Positions 1 to 9,180 of a DNA stretch of 21,270 bases are shown here, piece after piece. The notes beneath the pieces are model-generated. The model was not told where the DNA came from, searched no databases, and was given only the letters and a program-made list of their open reading frames with translations. The position numbers were made by a program, and so were the translations under genes. The stretch spans positions 4,567,013-4,588,282 of the forward strand of contig BFEA01000003.1 of assembly GCA_003427395.1 (NCBI GenBank), in the 5' to 3' direction. Position 1 is the first letter of the stretch. The number at the start of each line of letters is the position of its first letter. The stretch is from Chara braunii (lineage: Eukaryota > Streptophyta > Charophyceae > Charales > Characeae).

Positions 1-22
1 TATTTTTTTCAAACTTCACAAT

Positions 23-547
23 CCAGGGATCTGGTCCCACCTAGAGCGTTGAGTTACGTGTGGCATGGTGGGACGGAGCTCTGCCGTTGATGTTGCAATC
101 TAATGGTACCGACATAGAGGAGAATAACCTATTATATTTTGTCATTTCGTAGAATTTTCCTTTGACGTGAAATCCGTTTTGTAGTATGCTTTGGCCCTTT
201 TGGTTTGGGCAGAAAATCATTTTGCATTGAGAAAACTACCCTACCGAGGGAAGGATACAATGAATGCATTTGGCCATCCACGTTGTCCCTGTCCATCTTA
301 CAAATGGTGACCTCCTGTCCCCTCACCACGGGGAGTATCCCTTTTTCACGGAAACATTCACTCCGACCGTTCCAGACATGTTTCATTTCTCCGAGTTATG
401 TTAATAAAAATAAGGAGAAAAGTTGTTTCTAGCGTTTTTTCTTTTTTCAGTTTTTTAATTTCTTGTTTTGAATTTATTAATGTCGAAATGACATCTCACC
501 GTTAAGTTTTCTAAACTTAACAACGGTAGGTGGGACCAGACCCCAGG
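23..547. repeat. Segment bounded by 21-bp inverted repeats
   Basis: The arm at 23-43 and the reverse complement of 527-547 match at 19 of 21 positions, with a common core CTGGTCCCACCTA. The arms lie 525 bp apart end to end. A perfect 9-bp stem (501-509 with 513-521, loop TCT) sits just inside the right arm. No matching short direct repeats flank the arms, so target-site duplication is not supported. A minus-strand open frame at 132-386 (84 codons) fills part of the interior but resembles no family I know. This could be a fold-back element, or two oppositely oriented copies of one dispersed repeat. Confidence 0.45.
501..521. repeat. Perfect 9-bp hairpin
   Basis: GTTAAGTTT at 501-509 pairs exactly with AAACTTAAC at 513-521 across a 3-base loop. 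It is AT-rich and has no neighbouring gene. Structure only; no function is claimed. Confidence 0.6.
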
Positions 548-554
548 AGTTCTG

Positions 555-574
555 CTTAACGAGGTGATAAGAGC
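555..574 (-). repeat. 20-bp word shared with the repeat at 9.9 kb
   Basis: The word cttaacgaggtgataagagc at 555-574 recurs exactly, as its reverse complement, at 9913-9932. The later copy lies inside the A-tailed repeat at 9736-9995, so this is probably a fragment of the same dispersed family in the opposite orientation. Confidence 0.5.
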
Positions 575-763
575 GGCCTCCTTAATTCAACTTTTAACGG
601 ATGTCCCGAAGGCATCTGGCCTTCTTTGAAGTATGCCCTGCATTTCATAATCAGACTCCCTATACATGATCACCTATCAGCTGGCCTGAGCTAGGCTGGG
701 GGACAAGTACATGGGGTGCCGACCTAAGACCAACTGGGCTTGCACAGGAGAGGATGAGGGTCC

Positions 764-780
764 ACGGGAGTCGAACCCGC
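764..780 (-). pseudogene. tRNA T-arm-like remnant (box B-like)
   Basis: Read on the minus strand, 780-764 forms a 5-bp stem around the loop TTCGACT. It contains GGTTCGACTCC, which fits the RNA polymerase III box B consensus. I could not fold a complete cloverleaf from the flanking bases: the spacing upstream is about 15 nt too short and the acceptor pairing is poor. It may be a decayed tRNA, the head of a tRNA-derived SINE, or chance. Confidence 0.3.
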
Positions 781-885
781 AATTGTTTGCGTTCCCCTCT
801 GTGATGCTGAACCCCTTATCATTATCGTGGAAGGACAGTTTCACGAAAATACGAGAACTTACCTGCAATCAATCCATTCCTAGTT

Positions 886-970
886 TTCTATCCCTCTTTT
901 GCACCCTCCGCTCTCAAAACACCAATCCATTTCTATCCCTCTTTTGCCCCCTCCGCTCTCAAAACACCAA
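886..970. repeat. 45-bp tandem duplication
   Basis: Two adjacent copies begin at 886 and 931 and run through a shared AAAACACCAA ending at 925 and 970. I see a single difference (A at 903, C at 948), so the duplication looks recent. It directly abuts the trnY-like sequence. Confidence 0.85.
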
Positions 971-1037
971 GGTTTCATGAGTGGTTAAAAACGACAGACT
1001 GTAAATCTGTTGAAGGTTATATTTCTACGTAGGTTTG

Positions 1038-1042
<5 letters not shown>
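967..1042 (+). pseudogene. tRNA-Tyr(GTA) pseudogene, plant mitochondrial type, 3' truncated
   Basis: The anticodon arm is perfect: stem ACAGA/TCTGT (994-998 with 1006-1010) around loop CTGTAAA, anticodon GTA at 1001-1003. GAGTGGTTAA at 979-988 matches the D-arm, and CTACGTAGG followed by a degraded TTTGAGTC matches the variable arm and T-arm. The order and wording resemble plant mitochondrial trnY as I remember it. The acceptor stem is unrecognisable on the 5' side, and the 3' half of the T-arm dissolves into the (CT)n tract. I infer a nuclear copy of mitochondrial DNA that is no longer functional. Confidence 0.6.

Positions 1043-1102
<60 letters not shown>
1040..1102. repeat. (TC)n microsatellite
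   Basis: Uninterrupted TC/CT dinucleotides of about 62 bp. They begin exactly inside the T-arm of the trnY pseudogene and fade into imperfect CT/GT-rich sequence up to about 1160. Confidence 0.97.
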
Positions 1103-1105
<3 letters not shown>

Positions 1106-1678
1106 CATCTCTTTCTCTCTCTGTGCCTCTGTGTGTGCGTGTCTGTCTCTCTCCTTCCCTCTCTATCCCCAAGTAAACACAGGTGCACATTTCTGGACCT
1201 GTTGTGGATATATTTGAGACAAAACCCTTGACAAGATTTCAGTGTTTTTTTTTCCCCTTCACTCATTTATTTTTGAAGGAAACCTCCCTTGATGTCGTGC
1301 ATAAGCCTTCAGCTCTGTGGGGACCCTGCTGTACGGCGCTGTACGGTCATTTGTTGAGTATGACCACCCCCATCTACGGGTGGTCAGGAGCACCTGCTAG
1401 CAAATGGTGCATGTGTCCCGTACTAGACACCCCTGCCTTTGCTGCTCTGTAGAGCTCTAGGGCTTCCTCAACCTATCACAACAGATCTCTAGATGATACA
1501 TTCAGTTCTAACTTCTAAGTTCACAGCTTGTTCGGAAAAAGAGGTTTTCTCATGAGTAGCTGGTATTAACAGGCTGGGAGTTTATTCAGGTTTTTTGAAA
1601 ATTCTTGGTTTGTTTCTCAGATTCTCTCAGGTGAAGCCGGGTATCGGTCCCGGTATTTCAGTGCTTGTAATTTCATAT
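1103..1678. other. Non-coding stretch, nothing recognised
   Basis: After the microsatellite decay zone I see no domain-bearing reading frame, structural RNA or clear repeat. The open frames present are short and resemble no family known to me. Confidence 0.5.
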
Positions 1679-1789
1679 GGGACGCTGGGCCCGTTTCCCA
1701 GCACGTGCTGCTCCCCAGGAATAGATTGGAGCTTTTGCCCCCCCCCCTTCCCCCCCCTACAAAAAAAAGGGGAAAAAAAAAAAAAGAAG
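1679..1789 (+). repeat. A-tailed dispersed repeat, copy 1
   Basis: The sequence starts GGGACGCTGGGCCC and continues through a GCTCCCCA...AATAGAT block that matches 9830-9890 closely. It ends in C-runs and then an A-rich tail (1762-1789). The second copy also ends in an A-rich tail. A shared body with A-rich 3' ends suggests a small retroposon that spread through an RNA copy. A 6-bp stem with a 7-nt loop (1684-1702, GCTGGG/CCCAGC) lies at its head. No coding capacity is seen. Confidence 0.45.
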
Positions 1790-2230
1790 TTATAGCCTGA
1801 GAACCCAAATCTGAAGTCTGACGATGACAAGCAGTTCAGCAAAGAAAGTGCTGACAGGGGGAGGGAGGCGGTCAGCAATGGAAGAGTCTGGAGTTCTAGG
1901 GGAAAACATGCATCTCTGCAACTTGTTGACGACCAATTTTTGGTCGGTGACACTGTCACTTCCTTTTTATGTGGCTATGGACATGAAACCCGCTAGTGTC
2001 CCTCCCGGCAAGTCCGCATGGACGTTTTTCATGCACGTTACATCCTTTTCCTGTTGAGGAAGTTCTGTCTTCACAGTTTCTGCTGCACTGTCATCCATTC
2101 CAAGTCCGGCCGTGTGCACGAAATCTTCAGTTGTTGGTCTCGACGCTTGACTTTTGAGCATATGCTTCCTGTTCTGTGATGTGCGTACAGAGCGTTTGAC
2201 TGTACGTTTTTTTGCGCATATGCCTCCGGT
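1790..2230. other. Non-coding stretch beside the LINE-A 3' break
   Basis: No recognisable protein domain on either strand. Near the LINE-A boundary, GCATATGCTTCC (about 2159) and GCATATGCCTCC (about 2216) are near-identical short direct repeats roughly 57 bp apart. Open frames here do not resemble LINE ORF2 C-terminal domains. Confidence 0.4.
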
Positions 2231-2233
2231 TCA

Positions 2234-4623
2234 ATCACCTGGTGGACTAAGGCTCGACCGAATAGTGAGATGAATTTCCTTCTCGTTCACCTTTTGTTTT
2301 AACAGGTTATCCTGGACCGCTGTGCAGGTTGTCAGTGTCACCTGGACCCCAAGAAGTCTCTCGGCGGACCCAGTTGTGACCACCTTCATTCCCCAGTCCC
2401 CCACGGATCTAAATGGCTCGGGCAGAGTACTGCTGATTTCCCCCAGTTAATGAAGGTTTATGATACTACACAATACTCATCCAAAATCGTTTGTAGTTCC
2501 TTAGTGGATTCATATGTGTTTTCACAGGCTACTGTAAGGTCACCTGCAATGGTGCCCCCCTTCCAATGGATGGAGGGTATCTCCAAACCACGAATGTTGT
2601 CATTGTGTTGGGTATTGTCTAGTACAACTTCTAATTGCAAGACAAATAAAAGCGGTGCCAAAGGGCAACCCTAACATAGGGAACGGATTAGAGGAAAAGC
2701 CTCAGACAATCGTCCGTTCACATTGAACATTGTTGAGGCTCTTGAATACATTGCATGTACCATATTGCAGAATATAGAACCGAAACCCATGTGTGACAAG
2801 TTGGTGGCCACAAATGCCCAACCTACCTTGTCATAACATTTTTCCTTATCCAACAGAATAAACGCCACCTCTCGGTTTTTTATGCCAATAATCTCGAGGG
2901 CTTGCATAGTAGCTATAATATTTTCAAAGACCGATCTTCCTTTTACGAAAGCACCATGTTCTTGACCTATTAGTTGAGGAAGGTACCTTTCCAATCTAAT
3001 AGCTAATGCCTTAGCCACTATTTTGTAGGCAACATTTAATAAGGATATCGGACGCAAATTTTTCAGATTTTCTGCTTATCGCCCTTCTTATACAAAGAAA
3101 TAATACCTTCAATAACCATTTTGGGAGCATAGCCTTAGTGGCAGCTCTGTTGCAGATTTTTAAAACCTATGGATCCATTACCTCCTAGGTTGCAATACAG
3201 AGTTCCACTGAGCGGCAGTCGATCCACGGGCATTTGCTTGTAGACATTTGTTTTGCTGCCTGGAATAACTCTTCAGTAGAGAAGGGTCTGTCCAAGTCTA
3301 ATTTACCAGAGTTAGAAATTCTAACGTGAATGCAGTTCCAAAAGGATGAAGAGAAGGACAAGTTAGAGTGGAAGGAATCCGTAGGGCGAACTGTAGTCAC
3401 GGTTAAGATAGCAGGAAAATATTTAGCAGCATATGAGTACATGGTGTGTGTGGTTACTGCCAAAGGTTCGTCTGTGGCAAATGGGTGGTGAAGTTCACAG
3501 AGTAACGGTTTAGTACCTTGAATCAGCAGTGATCGAAAGGTAATTTTAGTCATTCTGTCCTTACCCTTAATACCCCGAATCTATAGCCACGAATCTTTAG
3601 CCACTCTAGCCATTGCGATTGTTTGTTAACTTCCAGTGCTTCCATCTCAGCCATCTGTGATAAAAGTTCTTTGCTAATTATATACCAGTAGATGTCGCCA
3701 TACTGATCCTTGCAAATTTTCGTCTCCGCATCCATAATGGCTTGCTGAAGCTCTTTTTTCTTTTTTCCAAAGAGGGACCTAGCCTCATTCCATTTCAAGA
3801 TTTGTTGTTTCACCCACGTAATAATTCCTTTGTCCTTCAGGTGGGATACATTGAAATGGAAGGGGGCCCTGACCCTTTCAATCTATTCCCCATAGATCAC
3901 ATCCAACAAGATGGGGTAGTGATAAGAAAAACCAGATATCTGCAGGTCAGTCCAGATACTACGGTCCCACAGGGCTCCCCTTGCTAGGATGAAATCCAGT
4001 CGTCGGCTAGGGGTTGGAGTAAGCTCGTCTGGATGTGGACCATACCAGGAGTATCCAAATGAGTCAGGGTTCATCACTCGATAAACATCCATTAAAGTTT
4101 GTGTCTCTATTAACTCAACTAGTATCTTTACGTCATTTCGAATCGGATATATGCATGGTGAGTTAAGGCCAGACACTAAAACGGTATTCCAATATTTTGC
4201 AATTAGCAGATTCTCTGTGTCTGGAAGAAAACCCAAAAGATCAGCAAAATATTCACATTTTTCTGCATAATAGACTAGGGCGTATATTGACATAAGACCC
4301 CTGTCTTCATTTCCAATAGTCGTTTTTCCCCAAACAAAGTGTCCGTTGATATCTGTGAAACTGTCAATAATTTCAATATCCAGATCCTTATAAACTAATG
4401 TAGTCACCCCTCCCTTTGTACCGTCGGCCGAGACCCAAAACTGTGGGCCCAAGCATCAGTACTTGGATTTAGCGATTCGGGAGGGGCACAATTTTGTTTC
4501 TTGGAGGCATAGCACGTAGGCATCCTGTGAATGTGCCCATGATGCTAGTCTCGTTCGTTTGTCTCTATCATTTAGGCCTCACACATTCCAGTTAACAACC
4601 CTCAGGCGTTTTGGCAGGAGCAT
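2234..4623 (-). pseudogene. LINE-A ORF2: endonuclease and reverse transcriptase, inactivated
   Basis: The ORF begins MLLPKRLRVVNWNV at 4623, followed by TGA (4581-4579) where an Arg of the usual NWNVRGL motif is expected. It continues through LQETK, the catalytic-Glu motif of LINE endonucleases. A second in-frame TGA is at 4458-4456. The later endonuclease motif expected as SDHYP reads SYHYP, so the Asp is lost. A TAG at 3882-3880 interrupts the frame before the linker. Frame changes occur near 3550 and 3065. The RT fingers (LRPISLLN, 3060-3030) and palm motif A (LLDKEKCYDKV) are clear. A TAG (2673-2671) replaces the Gln of QGCPLAP. Motif C, normally ADD, reads AGD (Gly codon 2544-2542). After another frameshift, LLGVQVTL is readable and similarity ends at a TGA (2233-2231). 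The protein is dead several times over. Confidence 0.85.
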
Positions 4624-4969
4624 CGTTGTGTCTTACCTCTCCGCCCTTGGCTTGGATGTGGCGGTATAAACAGACTAAGATGTTTCCTGTGTTTCTCGTT
4701 TGTTTCTTCCCCAGACTGCAATTGAGTCAAAGCGCAAGGGTTTTGGAGCATAGCTGAAAATTGTGGGGAGGACATGTGTTCTTTAAGCCTAGAGTGTTTC
4801 AGTCAATCTGCAATGACCTGGGCAGAGATGCTCTCGACCATATAGATTTTTTTTAGCATTGGATTGATAGGCTTAGTAAATGGATCCGATGGGATCCAGT
4901 GGGGGTTCAAGGATTTTAGTTTTCCGGAGGCCCAATCCAATGTATATCTGCTGACCTGTGGCTCATGCA

Positions 4970-5281
4970 TCACCCTGGCGTAACAGATCCCTTGAGGATC
5001 TTACATGCATGCCCCATGATGTCCAGTTCAGATGGTTGCCCCTCTACCCTCACGATGTCCATACCCAATGTTCCATCAGAGGGAGAAAAGGACAAAACCA
5101 TCAGGCCTTTTACTGAAGGGACACAGATCAGCGGGGCTAGATAGTCTTCGGTCTTCCCTTTGTCTGATCTAGACAAGCTTGTCATCGGTTGTGCCGAAGA
5201 TAAGGAGGGGAACACCCTGTTCTTGGGTTTCCCTAGTCCCTTTTTTTTAGTATTATGGTGTGCCCTTTGTGGAGGTTTCAT
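4970..5281 (-). pseudogene. Possible C-terminal part of LINE-A ORF1
   Basis: An open frame of 103 codons lies between the ORF1 stop (5340) and the ORF2 start (4623) on the same strand. Its first 25 residues are strongly basic (THKK-like, KKKGLGKPK), compatible with an RNA-binding tail. It is in a different frame from ORF1, so it would be a frameshifted continuation. I recognise no domain in it. The 350 bases from 4969 to 4624 hold nothing further that I can identify. Confidence 0.35.
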
Positions 5282-5339
5282 GGTTCCCTTCGGTTAGACC
5301 CGGGGACTTGGGAGACTTGAAAGAGCCTCCAGCTTCCAT

Positions 5340-6891
5340 TCACGATTTTGTGACAACGGTGCCACACGTCTTCCCTTTCGAGTCTTCGGACTGTGGGCTA
5401 TCTCCTTCTGACAGATCTGTTGCGGGTCCTAAAGGAATAAACAGCAGGGGGTCGACCTCTGAAGCAGGAGCAACAGTGACATCCATTGTTTTTTTTTCGG
5501 GGATGTCGTCTACTGCAGAACCACCCTCAATCATCAACACCCCCGGTGATGATTGTCCCACTGCCGAGGTGTCCATTGCTAAGGAATCAGCGTTTATAAT
5601 TATAGGTGTGGCAGTCAACTTATCAATCCAGGCACCCCGTGCTTGGGGGACTGGTGAGAATGCTTGATTAATGTGATTCGTTACGAAGGCTTGAGATGGA
5701 AGTGAATATGAGCCCTCCAACAAAATTAGAACTCTCTCATTTGGAGGCACGACATCAGCAGTGGTCTGGTCCACATAGCCTGTCTCGTCTCCTGTTTTGG
5801 TCGAGGGACCAGGAGACGGTCCGAGCTGTGGTTGAGTCCCGGTCCGCAAATTGGTGATAGCAGTCGGGGCATTGGCCAGTAAAACGATCGTGGAGGCCCC
5901 TTGCGGTCCGGGCACCGCCCCTTGTGATTGACCTTGGGTAGGAACCCATGTGGCCTGCTGAGTAGGTCCTTGCTCCAAATTAAAGCCATGTGATTTACTA
6001 GGGGGAACGGGATGCTGAAAGACGTCCCCTATACCTCTCCCTTCCCCTCCCTTCACCCCAGTTGGCTGAGCCTCTATGTGGGGGTAAGGAGGGGGAAGAG
6101 GGAGGGGTGAAGTCGATGAATATTTCACTTGGTTTTGTTGTCTGATTTTTTTCCTTGAGCGGCAGTCTGGGTCATCATCAAAGTGGTAGTACCAATGACA
6201 GGCACTACACCAATCAGTCTCTTGGTTCAATACTTCCAGCTCAATTGAGCCCCCTCCATCTGGGAAATCAATAGCGATATACAGAGTGAATAGGTCATGT
6301 GTCGTTGGTTCGAAATCAAACCGTATATTGAAGAGCTCTGGTTCCTCTGGTTGATCGGTTGTAGGGCCAGATTTTATAACCCATCCATAGGCCAGCTTGA
6401 CCGCATCATGAACCAGAGGCATCGATCCGATCGGGACCTGTATGACACGAATCAAAAAAAAAATGTACCTGCGTTCATTCAATTCTACTCCAGTCATCCA
6501 TGGTCTGAAATAGAGGGTGTAACTTATCTCATCAAGAGTGATCTCATCAGATTGCTTTTGATGGAGCCACGTCGAGATCTCATTAGTACTAGGAATGTAT
6601 GTGACCAGGTTTTTTCCTTCGTTCCCGCTTAGGTTCGAGACCTAACATTGGCATACGAATCCATTTGTTTTCATACATTCTGACCAATTTTCGCTTGAGT
6701 TTGACTGGGAGAGATTCACTTTTCCCCCCCAAAAAAGATTGAGACTGCATGTTTTGAGAACCATTCCTTTTGGGCTTGGAAAGCATGAGGGTCAACCTTG
6801 ATTCAAACACAGTCCTCTGATCTCTCAATGTTACTAGGGTCGTTAGTAATAAATCTTGTAGGCAAGACCCCTCTTGTGTAACGTTCTTCAA
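5340..6891 (-). pseudogene. LINE-A ORF1: nucleic-acid-binding protein, disrupted
   Basis: Two frames join near 6640-6600. The upstream frame (6891-6589) is basic (KLKRKLVRMYENKW). The downstream frame is open from about 6640 to 5340, and its first ATG is at 6497, inside the sequence FRPWMTGVELNERR. The downstream part carries WCSACHWYYHFDDDPDC, a CX2CX4HX6C zinc knuckle much like those of plant LINE ORF1 proteins, then a long Pro/Gly/Thr-rich low-complexity tail. The role in the family is binding the element's RNA. Whether 6640 is a frameshift or simply the true start cannot be settled here. No close relative is recognised beyond the LINE ORF1 pattern. Confidence 0.65.
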
Positions 6892-7713
6892 AATTTTTGG
6901 AGGCTCTTTCTTTACTGTTTTCCAACGGGGCCGACACCTGAGTATCGAAGGTCATCGGATTATCAGGACCGTGCTCTTACTTCTTCTGTTATTGGCTGGA
7001 GGTGATCAAATCAGACCACCCCCCAAACCCTCAATTAGCAGGCTTGTCAAATCAAGGCAGGAGAAGGTCCTCAGGGGACCTGATTTCAGTCTCAATTCAC
7101 TTTTACTCTCTCCCCGGGTCAAGACTGTTAATTACTTGAAGAATTATAAATATACAAAAACAAACAGCGTCACAAGAGGTCGGATGAAAACCTACCCCCA
7201 TAGAGTCTCTTGTGCGGCAACGTACTAGATCTCAAATCGAGTGTGTTAATAAACAGAAGGAATTCTCAGCCTATTGCTAAAATCAGCACCACAACATAAT
7301 AAGCGAACAAGCAAGAGGCGCACAAGTTATAACCTAATTCACGGTATTAGGCTTCCTCTCAACAAAGGTGAGGTCGTCTGGACAAGTCTGTCCTAATTAA
7401 AACGTCCAAACATGACTCCCTGAGTCCTTACAGTCACTATTCCCATCAACCATTTTGAAACCCAACGTAAGGTCAACGCTTGAAGGAAAAGATTACCCTC
7501 TCGCAGAACTCCACTTGCATATATTACCTTTTGCAACAACCAGGCCTGCGACTTGCATCCTTGCCAATATTCGGTCTCCAGAAGGAGATTGGTCCGATAA
7601 TCTTGATGTCAATCATGTATCCTTCCTTGTTGACATCACCAATTGTTGACCATATCTTGGGCTACACGATTCTCAATGTGGAGAAAAGGAAACGGGGGGT
7701 CCCCAGGGATTGC
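6892..7713. other. Non-coding stretch upstream of LINE-A
   Basis: Moderately AT-rich unique-looking sequence. Short open frames exist on both strands, one of them starting with a Leu run at 6971, but none shows a domain, a repeat or a convincing start context. It may contain the 5' UTR of LINE-A. Confidence 0.4.
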
Positions 7714-7925
7714 AGATTGCGCTAGCGCTAGCACCCTGTAGTCGGTCGACCGGTGAGGCCCAGCCGCCCCGGCTTGACCAGCGCTTGGGGAGAACAGCTC
7801 CCCGACTGCTGGGGGTTGCACACGTGCCTGGTCGGTGCTAGTGGTGCTTTGCCACGTGGCACCTATTGTTTGGAGACGTGGACGCCTTGCGACACGTGTA
7901 CAAGGGTAGCGCTAGTCGTAGATTG
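7714..7925. mobile_element. Possible MITE-like element with imperfect terminal inverted repeats
   Basis: The hexamer AGATTG occurs at 7714-7719 and again at 7920-7925. Just inside are imperfect inverted ends: CTAGCGCTA followed by CCCTGTA on the left, and on the reversed right end CTAGCGCTA followed by CCCTTGTA. The 9-bp core matches exactly; a 3-base indel and one extra T follow. Size (about 200 bp), lack of coding capacity and the flanking repeats suggest a small non-autonomous DNA transposon. Six-base flanks can arise by chance, so this stays tentative. Confidence 0.35.
7821..7898. promoter_or_regulatory. Cluster of three CACGTG (G-box) palindromes
   Basis: CACGTG occurs at 7821-7826, 7853-7858 (within the 12-bp palindrome TGCCACGTGGCA) and 7893-7898, plus an ACGTGG at about 7876. 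CACGTG is the core recognised by plant bZIP and bHLH factors. The cluster lies 70-150 bp upstream of the first ATG of the reading frame at 7968. It is also inside the possible MITE, so it could be a mobile regulatory cassette or a coincidence. Confidence 0.35.
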
Positions 7926-8297
7926 ATATGTGGAACCGTGTGAGTGGCGCAGTTAGTTGGGCAAGAGATGAGTTCAGTGGGGAAGTTACAACATCGAGCT
8001 CAAGAATGGCTTATCACACTAGACAAGGGATGCAAGCAGCTGCGGGCGATAGTGAGGATGATCATGTTGTGGCAAGAGGAGGCGAAGATCGATGGGGGGG
8101 GGATCTCTATGGAGCAGTGGCTAGCAGACGTCATGTGGGAGCTGGAGGAGGGGTTAGATCCCTGACTTGAGGCCTACAGCGACTGGAGAAGGGTGAATGA
8201 TAAGATTGGTGTTTGTAATGCCCTCTTTATAATGACCGGCAACCTTCGCAACCAACTAGAGGCTCGGCAGGGTACGAGAAGGATGGGTGACAAGGGC

Positions 8298-8465
8298 GAC
8301 ATGGATGACTGGGTGGAGGGCAGATTGGATGAAGGCAAAGATAATCGCGACGACAACACCGACAACACCGACAACACCAAGGACAACAACAACAACAACA
8401 ATATCAATTATATCGGCATCAACGGCATCAACGACACCAACAACAGCAACAACAACAACAACAGC

Positions 8466-8497
<32 letters not shown>

Positions 8498-8858
8498 CGA
8501 CGACGACGACGACAACAGTGATGACCACGACAACAACGGGGCAAACAACAACAACAACAAGAATGACTGCGACGGCCACGACAACGGCGAGATGGAGAGC
8601 GACATAGATGACTGGGTGGAGGGCGGATTGGATGAAGGCGAAGATAATCGCGGTGATGACAATTGCGGTGACAATACCGACAACACTAAGGACAACAACA
8701 ATAACAACAATATTAATAATATCAGCATCAACGACATCAACAACGACAACAATAACAACGACAACAACGGCGACGGCAACAGTGATGACAACGCCAACAA
8801 CGGGGCAAACAACAACAACAACGACTGTGACGACCACGACAACGGCGGGGTGGAGAGC
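8298..8858 (+). repeat. Two higher-order repeat units with (AAC)n cores
   Basis: Unit 1 starts at 8298 and unit 2 at 8601, both with GACAT-GATGACTGGGTGGAGGGC. Offset is 303 bp (101 codons) at the start and 258 bp (86 codons) at the distal landmark GACTG-GACG-CCACGACAACGG. Each holds long AAC tracts coding for Asn in the frame starting at 8193. Both offsets are multiples of three, so the frame is kept through duplication and contraction. Confidence 0.8.
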
Positions 8859-8869
8859 GATGTCCGCGC

Positions 8870-9015
8870 ATCTGAGTTTATCATCCGCAGGATGGGTGAG
8901 ATGTCGCGAGTGGACGTGGAGGGGACTGAGGTTGTCCTCGGTAGGAGCAGGGTTGAGTGCGACGCATCTCAGATCATCATCAGCATGATGGGAAAGATGC
9001 CGCAAGCGGGCGTGT
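8870..9015 (+). repeat. Diverged tandem duplication at the ORF end
   Basis: GCGCATCTGAGTTTATCATC (from about 8866) and GACGCATCTCAGATCATCATC (about 8959) are followed by similar ATGGG-GAGATG / ATGGGAAAGATG blocks. The translated forms, FIIRRMGEMSRVDVEG and IIISMMGKMPQAGV, are also similar. This is an older duplication of about 93 bp, kept in the same frame. Confidence 0.5.
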
Positions 9016-9180
9016 GGGCATTGGGGATGACAACAACAACGATGAGGGCAACCGCAACGATGACGGCGGCAACGATTACCATGGCAACAGCGGGGCAGTG
9101 AGCATCAGCCGAAAGGGAGAGAGGGTGCATGCTGACGTGGTGGGGATCGGGGTTGACACGGATAAGAAGCTTACCGTTTT

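Larger units (their letters stand above)
2234..6891 (-). mobile_element. LINE-A: decayed non-LTR retrotransposon
   Basis: Read on the minus strand, the order is ORF1 with a zinc-knuckle motif (about 6891-4970), an AP-type endonuclease (4623-3883), a linker and a reverse transcriptase (about 3553-2234). This is the standard two-ORF layout of plant LINEs. Homology stops at 2234 in the region after the RT palm. The ORF2 C-terminus (zf-RVT-type zinc finger), 3' UTR and poly(A) are not visible, so the element has lost its 3' end. The 5' boundary is uncertain; I place it where coding similarity fades near 6.9 kb. Both ORFs are disrupted, so it cannot move on its own. Confidence 0.85.
7968..9101 (+). 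pseudogene. Unrecognised reading frame split by one TGA, with Asn/Asp-rich tail
   Basis: From ATG 7968 the frame gives an amphipathic, helix-like stretch (EWLITLDKGCKQLR, then MEQWLADVMWELEEGLDP) and stops at TGA 8163-8165. The same frame then continues without a break: LEAYSDWRRVNDKIG and on to a stop at 9101. The second part begins with an ATG at 8193. It carries two long Asn/Asp tracts, each preceded by DDWVEG-LDEG-DNR, and ends in a Met/Thr-rich tail. Together the frame is 378 codons. The even continuation suggests one ancestral ORF broken by a point mutation; stop-codon readthrough is the alternative. The (AAC)n section is open in all forward frames, so length is weak evidence for coding. 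I recognise no family. Confidence 0.35.

Noticed and set aside
132-386. Minus-strand 84-codon open frame in the inverted-repeat segment
   Set aside because: No recognisable domain, composition signal or homologue that I can name; left as part of the repeat description.
8256-9005. Val/Ile-rich minus-strand open frame (249 codons) opposite the (AAC)n repeats
   Set aside because: The complement of AAC/GAC repeats lacks stops in this frame (GTT/GTC = Val). It is a shadow of the repeat.
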